A DNA stretch of 10,280 nt from Alphaproteobacteria bacterium (GTDB lineage: Bacteria > Pseudomonadota > Alphaproteobacteria > UBA828), in the NCBI GenBank assembly GCA_018668475.1, contig JABJCZ010000026.1, forward strand, positions 1 through 10,280. Reading direction: 5' to 3'. This document shows positions 6,929 through 10,280 of the stretch, one piece after another. The stretch's first letter is position 1, and the number at the start of each line of letters is the position of its first letter. A program made the translations under genes and the position numbers. The notes below the pieces were generated by a model. The model saw only the letters and a program-made list of their open reading frames with translations. It was not told where the DNA came from and ran no database searches.

Positions 6929-7525
6929 ATGTCATCCAATAACAAGATCATTACCGCTGCCGATATTATGCCGATGGACGACTATGGCGCCTGTCGTAAG
7001 GAACGCCGGCTGGCGATGAGCGAGCAGAAGCGCGTGCGGCGGGTTGAGGTCGGGCCCTTCGCCACCTTCTATTTTGAGAATTTCGACACCATGTGGACCC
7101 AGGTGCACGAAATGCTGTTTATCGAAGGCGGTGGCGAGGCGCAGCTCGTCGAAGAGCTGGACGCCTACAACCCATTGATCCCTCAGGGGGCTGAGCTTGT
7201 TGCGACGTTCATGCTGGAAATTCCGGATGCATCTCGCCGCGACCGCGAACTGCGCCACCTCGGTGAGATCGAAATGGGCATATCACTGGATATAGGCGGC
7301 AATATTGTGGCGGCGGAACCGGTTGAGCCCGATGACGTGCGGATCACGCCAGACGGTAAAACCTCATCGATTCATTTCCTTCGTTTTCCGTTTCAGCCCG
7401 ACCAGGTGGCCGCCTTCAAAGCAGACAACGCCAGGGTCGTTCTTTCCATCGACCACCCCAACTACGCTCATATGGCGGTGTTGCCGGAGGCTGCCCGCAG
7501 CGCGCTTGCGACAGATTTCGACTAG
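6929..7525 (+). CDS. DUF3501 family protein, function unknown
   Basis: A 198-residue soluble protein that I recognise as DUF3501. The conserved part is the N-terminal half: a charged Arg/Lys-rich segment (about 22-39), then VGP, TFYFEN and DT (41-54), then Q and EML near 58-63. A predicted beta-rich C-terminal half follows. It has one cysteine (C22) and no metal-binding or catalytic pattern I can name. The ATG at 6929 has AGGAAA just upstream and gives the usual family length. An in-frame ATG at 6857 would overlap the preceding gene by 35 bases and is unlikely. It follows the Fe-S oxidoreductase by 37 bases with no terminator between, so the two are probably co-transcribed. Families of this kind recur beside rubrerythrin and HdrD-like genes, suggesting a joint role. 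The biochemical job is not known to me. Confidence 0.82.
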   Translation: MSSNNKIITAADIMPMDDYGACRKERRLAMSEQKRVRRVEVGPFATFYFENFDTMWTQVHEMLFIEGGGEAQLVEELDAYNPLIPQGAELVATFMLEIPDASRRDRELRHLGEIEMGISLDIGGNIVAAEPVEPDDVRITPDGKTSSIHFLRFPFQPDQVAAFKADNARVVLSIDHPNYAHMAVLPEAARSALATDFD

Positions 7526-7539
7526 AGCGCCGCGCCCCC

Positions 7540-8049
7540 TCAGTTGCCGACCGATTCGCCGGCTAAGGCGCCAAAAAACTGGTCCTGGCGAATCCAGCCG
7601 CGCAGATTGTTGACCTCAAGTCGGCACCAGTTTTCACTACATGAAATGAGTTCCGCAAGCACGCCGGGTGACAGCCGGGCGAGGGGGCGGGCGTCATCAT
7701 CCGGTTTGCTGCGCAACAGCCGCGCTTCAGTGATCAATGCGTTGCGCCGACCCGAAAGTAGCGATTGATGTACCCATCCGGTCGCTCCTTCGTGGTCTCG
7801 GACTCGTCGCCATTTATCGAATTCTGCTGTAATTTCAATGGGTAACCCCCGCTTGTGATAAACCCATTCAATCGGGTAGCGCCGGCCCGGGCCGGTACGC
7901 AAATTCACCTCGTTCGCTCGCAGTGAGACGAAACGCGGCACTTTGCGTTCAGTTTCGGCGGCGGTCAGGCCCGGCGCTCCAATGAGTGGAACAACTGTGG
8001 CTGAAGCCAAAATGGTCACGACAGCGAAGGCGGCGAGGTACAATCTCAT
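7540..8049 (-). CDS. secreted SH3-domain (SH3b-like) protein
   Basis: Predicted exported protein of 169 residues. The N-terminal stretch of about 31 residues has one positive charge, a hydrophobic core and small residues before AAET, like a cleavable signal peptide. Two bacterial SH3-like repeats follow. The first (about 44-100) contains NLRTGPGRRYPI and ends in GWVHQSLLSG. The second (about 103-162) is more divergent and ends in GWIRQDQFFG. C137 and C142 could form a disulfide in the periplasm. Such domains usually bind peptidoglycan or proteins, and no catalytic domain is present. It converges on the DUF3501 gene with 14 bases between stops, and it is divergent from the hydroxyacid dehydrogenase. 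The ribosome site is weak (GGGA about 8 bases upstream), but the start is supported by the signal peptide. Confidence 0.82.
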   Translation of the reverse strand: MRLYLAAFAVVTILASATVVPLIGAPGLTAAETERKVPRFVSLRANEVNLRTGPGRRYPIEWVYHKRGLPIEITAEFDKWRRVRDHEGATGWVHQSLLSGRRNALITEARLLRSKPDDDARPLARLSPGVLAELISCSENWCRLEVNNLRGWIRQDQFFGALAGESVGN

Positions 8050-8082
8050 TCAAGGTGATCCCGGTGCAGGCAAAGCTGGGCC

Positions 8083-8110
8083 ATAATCGATCAGGTCTGC
8101 CATACTACAA
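8083..8110 (-). promoter_or_regulatory. possible promoter of the SH3-domain gene
   Basis: On the minus strand TTGTAG (8110-8105) and GATTAT (8088-8083) are 16 bases apart. The -35 matches only three of six consensus positions and the -10 four of six. It is the best candidate facing this gene in the 168-base divergent gap, but it is weak. Confidence 0.2.
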
Positions 8111-8133
8111 CAACCTTGGTCCGCTGGGCGCGA

Positions 8134-8162
8134 TTGTCTCGCCCGGTATCCTTTGTTAAAAG
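8134..8162 (+). promoter_or_regulatory. candidate promoter of the hydroxyacid dehydrogenase
   Basis: TTGTCT (8134-8139) and TAAAAG (8157-8162) are 17 bases apart, with four of six consensus matches in each box. This would give a leader of about 50 bases ending in the AGGAGG ribosome site. No clear operator palindrome is seen nearby. Confidence 0.4.
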
Positions 8163-8217
8163 ACATTCGCCGCTCCGGTTGGTTTCGCCCTTTGCGCTCC
8201 CGGTGGCAGGAGGATAG

Positions 8218-9204
8218 ATGTCTCGCACCAGCACAAAACCCCTGGTCATTGTTACCCGCCGTCTGCCGGAAGCGGTCGAAGCGCGGATGATGGAATTGTT
8301 CGACACCAGGTTGAACGAGGATGATCACGCGTTCACCCGTGGTGAGCTGGTTGCGGCGATGGAGACGGCCGATGTGATCGTGCCAACGGTCACTGACCAG
8401 ATTGATGCCGACATGATCGCCGGCGCTGGTGACAAGCTGAAGCTTATTGCGAGTTTTGGCACTGGCGTTGACCATGTGGATACGGCAGCGGCGGTCAGCC
8501 GCAAGATCACCGTGACCAATACGCCCGGTGTCCTAACCGAAGACACCGCAGACATGACCATGGCGCTCATTCTCGCTGTACCGCGCCGGTTGGTGGAGGG
8601 CGAACGGCTCGCCCGATCCGGCGAATGGGTGGGCTGGGCGCCGACGGCGCTGTTGGGCCACCGCATTTGGGGCAAGCGCCTGGGCATTGTGGGCATGGGG
8701 CGTATCGGACAGGCCGTTGCGCGCCGGGCCCGCGGGTTCGGGCTTTCAATTCATTATCATAACCCACGGCGATTATCTGAAGGCGCCGAGGCCGACCTTG
8801 AAGCGACCTATTGGGAGAGCCTCGACCAGATGCTCGCCCGCATGGATTTCATTTCCATTCATTGCCCAAGTACACCGGCGACCTATCACTTGTTGTCGGC
8901 GCGCCGCCTGCGACTTATTCAGAAAACCGCCTACGTGATCAACACGTCGCGCGGCCATGCGATCGATGAGGCCGAGCTTGCTCGATTACTGGAAAACGGT
9001 GAGATTGCTGGCGCCGGGCTTGATGTCTATGAGCACGAGCCGGTGGTAAACCCGAAGCTCCTCAAGATGCAGAACACAGTGCTGTTGCCCCACATTGGCT
9101 CTGCGACCCTCGAAGGGCGCATCGATATGGGAGAGAAGGTGCTGATCAATATCCAGACCTTCGTGGACGGCCACACGCCGCCAGACCGGGTGTTGCCGCT
9201 GTAG
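8218..9204 (+). CDS. D-2-hydroxyacid dehydrogenase (glyoxylate/hydroxypyruvate reductase type)
   Basis: NAD(P)-dependent cytoplasmic dehydrogenase of 328 residues that interconverts 2-oxoacids and D-2-hydroxyacids. The nucleotide-binding Rossmann domain sits in the middle with GMGRIG (G159, G161, G164). After the second beta strand the acidic residue typical of NAD-specific enzymes is replaced by HNPRR, which suggests a preference for NADPH. The catalytic set is complete: R245 in NTSRG, E274 in DVYEHEP and H292 in LLPHIGSAT. The pattern most resembles glyoxylate/hydroxypyruvate reductases (D-glycerate dehydrogenases). Phosphoglycerate dehydrogenase is less likely because no C-terminal ACT domain is present. 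The ATG has an ideal AGGAGG five bases upstream. The substrate is not fixed by sequence. Confidence 0.9.
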   Translation: MSRTSTKPLVIVTRRLPEAVEARMMELFDTRLNEDDHAFTRGELVAAMETADVIVPTVTDQIDADMIAGAGDKLKLIASFGTGVDHVDTAAAVSRKITVTNTPGVLTEDTADMTMALILAVPRRLVEGERLARSGEWVGWAPTALLGHRIWGKRLGIVGMGRIGQAVARRARGFGLSIHYHNPRRLSEGAEADLEATYWESLDQMLARMDFISIHCPSTPATYHLLSARRLRLIQKTAYVINTSRGHAIDEAELARLLENGEIAGAGLDVYEHEPVVNPKLLKMQNTVLLPHIGSATLEGRIDMGEKVLINIQTFVDGHTPPDRVLPL

Positions 9205-9236
9205 CACCCTGACAGGCTTGCGGAACCTGCGCACGG

Positions 9237-9257
9237 GACGAGGAGTTTTACCTCGTC
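9237..9257. terminator. hairpin between convergent genes
   Basis: A 7-bp perfect stem (9237-9243 with 9251-9257) with an AGTTTTA loop lies in the 51-base gap between two convergent stop codons and overlaps the stop of the moeB-like gene. An outer 5-bp pairing (9230-9234 with 9263-9267) can extend it. No T run follows on either strand, so its action as a two-way terminator is uncertain. Confidence 0.4.
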
Positions 9258-10071
9258 ATGCGGTGCGGGCAGATGTCGTTCCGGCGTGGCTGGAGAGATC
9301 GGTAATTGTCGGGGCCACGCCACACAACGGACACTCAGGATCAGGCTTCACCCGGACCGAGCGAAACGTCGTGCCAAGGGCATCGTAAATCAGCAACTTG
9401 CCGGACAGACTGTCGCCAATTTCCATCAATTCTTTCAGCACTTCGGTCGCTTGTAGTGAGCCAACCGTACCAGCGATCGCGCCAAGTACACCGCCTTCCG
9501 CGCATGACGGAATCAGGTCAGGCGGCGGCGGTTCAGGGTGCAGGCAGCGATAGCATGGATGGCCGTCACCGAGATGCGCCTTGAAGGTTGCGACCTGTCC
9601 GTCGAAGCGGAGGATGGCGCCTGATACCAGGGTGCGCTTCGCCAGATAACAGGCGTCGTTGATCAAGAATCGCGTCGCGAAATTATCGCTACCATCGGCA
9701 ACCAGATCGTAGTCGCTGATGATGTCCATTGCGTTGTCGATAGTCAGTCGCTCGGTATGTGCAACCACGCTGACATCAGGGTTCAGGGCCGCAATGGCCT
9801 CAACGGCGCTGTCCGTCTTGGCGCGCCCCAGCCCGGCTTCGGTATGGATGATCTGGCGCTGCAGGTTGGAGAGCGATACCGCGTCGTCGTCGATAATGCC
9901 AATGGTACCCACCCCGGCGGCCGCCAGATAAAGCAGCAGCGGCGAGCCGAGCCCGCCCGCACCCACCACCAACACTTTGGATGCCAGCAGCTTTGCCTGC
10001 CCGGCACCCCCCACCTCGTCCAGAATAAGGTGGCGGGCGTATCGCTCTATCTGTCGTTCACCAAAATGCAT
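9256..10071 (-). CDS. moeB: MoeB/ThiF-type sulfur-carrier adenylyltransferase
   Basis: E1-like enzyme that uses ATP to adenylate the C-terminal glycine of a small ubiquitin-like sulfur carrier (MoaD, ThiS or similar). Its 271 residues show RYARHLIL near the N-terminus and the ATP-binding GAGGLG (37-42). NLQRQI and the SDN (128-130) of the active site follow, then C190 in PSCAEGG at the usual cysteine position. A zinc site is formed by C173/C176 and C247/C250. There is no C-terminal rhodanese domain, unlike MoeZ/MOCS3. The start is ATG at 10071 because GAGG lies seven bases upstream; a TTG at 10083 would overlap cysK. It follows cysK by only 8 bases and must be co-transcribed. The cysteine-synthase neighbour may point to a sulfur carrier for cysteine, thiamin or molybdopterin synthesis. 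The family is certain, but MoeB versus ThiF is not. Confidence 0.85.
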   Translation of the reverse strand: MHFGERQIERYARHLILDEVGGAGQAKLLASKVLVVGAGGLGSPLLLYLAAAGVGTIGIIDDDAVSLSNLQRQIIHTEAGLGRAKTDSAVEAIAALNPDVSVVAHTERLTIDNAMDIISDYDLVADGSDNFATRFLINDACYLAKRTLVSGAILRFDGQVATFKAHLGDGHPCYRCLHPEPPPPDLIPSCAEGGVLGAIAGTVGSLQATEVLKELMEIGDSLSGKLLIYDALGTTFRSVRVKPDPECPLCGVAPTITDLSSHAGTTSARTA

Positions 10072-10088
10072 CAAACGCCTCAAACGCC
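10071..10088. repeat. 9-bp tandem duplication at the cysK-moeB junction
   Basis: TCAAACGCC occurs twice in a row (10071-10079 and 10080-10088). Read on the coding strand it is GGCGTTTGA twice, in frame with cysK. The first copy supplies the cysK stop codon and its GAGG supplies the moeB ribosome site. The second copy ends in TGATG, which contains the moeB start codon. Confidence 0.9.
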
Positions 10089-10280
10089 GCTGAACAGATC
10101 CGTGGAAAGATAGCGCTCGGCAAAGGACGGCACGATCACGACGATGCGTTTGCCGGCCATGTCATCGCGGGCGCCGACTTCCAGCGCTGCAGCAATGGCG
10201 GCCCCGGACGAAATCCCCACTGGAATTCCTTCCATCCGGGCCGTCTTGCGGGCGGTTTCAAAGGCGGTTTCATTGCCGAT
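10080..10280 (-). CDS. cysK: cysteine synthase A, C-terminal part (cut by window edge)
   Basis: The last 66 residues of an O-acetylserine sulfhydrylase, a PLP enzyme that makes L-cysteine from O-acetylserine and sulfide. The visible part carries the family's conserved [17 protein letters not shown] segment. Its Ser-Ser-Gly lies near the cofactor ring, and it is followed by [17 protein letters not shown] close to the C-terminus. The PLP lysine and substrate loop lie outside the window. The gene runs off the right edge, so this is a boundary truncation and not a broken gene. It is the first visible gene of a pair with the moeB-like gene 8 bases downstream. CysK and CysM are hard to separate from the C-terminus, but the GISSGAA and ERYLST segments favour CysK. 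Confidence 0.92.
   Translation of the reverse strand: MGNETAFETARKTARMEGIPVGISSGAAIAAALEVGARDDMAGKRIVVIVPSFAERYLSTDLFSGV

Noticed and set aside
7500..7580. Terminator between the convergent DUF3501 and SH3-domain genes
   Set aside because: The CGCC/GGCG pair near 7558-7571 is followed by an A run on the plus strand and lies inside the SH3 coding sequence, so neither strand gives a normal terminator.

Overview
The window is a GC-rich stretch of an ordinary bacterial chromosome. It most likely comes from an alphaproteobacterium, possibly of the Rhodospirillales type. The strongest pointers are an Irr-type Fur-family regulator with its His-His-His motif and a matching palindromic operator, both hallmarks of alphaproteobacterial iron control. 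The order rpsO-pnp is also usual in proteobacteria. I see no insertion sequence, phage gene, tRNA, rRNA or CRISPR array.

Layout. (1) 1-2620: rpsO (ribosomal protein S15) and pnp (polynucleotide phosphorylase), separated by a terminator-like hairpin and a second GC-rich hairpin in the pnp leader. (2) 2820-4217: a GTG-started flavoprotein of the nitronate monooxygenase / 2-nitropropane dioxygenase family, about 100 residues longer than the classical enzymes, with a four-cysteine cluster near its C-terminus. (3) 4309-7525: the most interesting block. It contains irr, then a perfect 15-bp palindrome matching the Irr iron control element (ICE) directly upstream of a good -35/-10 promoter. Next come a short rubrerythrin without a rubredoxin domain, a 16-bp perfect-stem terminator, an Fe-S oxidoreductase (two ferredoxin-type motifs plus two HdrB/GlpC-like cysteine domains), and a DUF3501 protein of unknown function. 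(4) 7540-8049 (minus) and 8218-9204 (plus): a secreted SH3-domain protein divergent from a D-2-hydroxyacid dehydrogenase with glyoxylate/hydroxypyruvate-reductase features. (5) 9256-10280 (minus): a MoeB/ThiF-type adenylyltransferase directly downstream of the 3' end of cysK, which is cut by the window edge.

How the genes may work together. The irr-ICE-rubrerythrin-FeS-DUF3501 block reads as an iron-responsive peroxide-defence module. Irr would sense iron/heme status and act at the operator. Rubrerythrin would reduce hydrogen peroxide at a di-iron centre. The Fe-S protein, with or without DUF3501, is a candidate electron donor replacing the missing rubredoxin. The regulation is read from a strong sequence match. 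The electron-transfer role is inference. The cysK-moeB pair points to sulfur metabolism or sulfur-carrier activation. Their junction carries a 9-bp tandem duplication that seems to have turned a TGATG stop/start overlap into an 8-nt gap with a new Shine-Dalgarno sequence.
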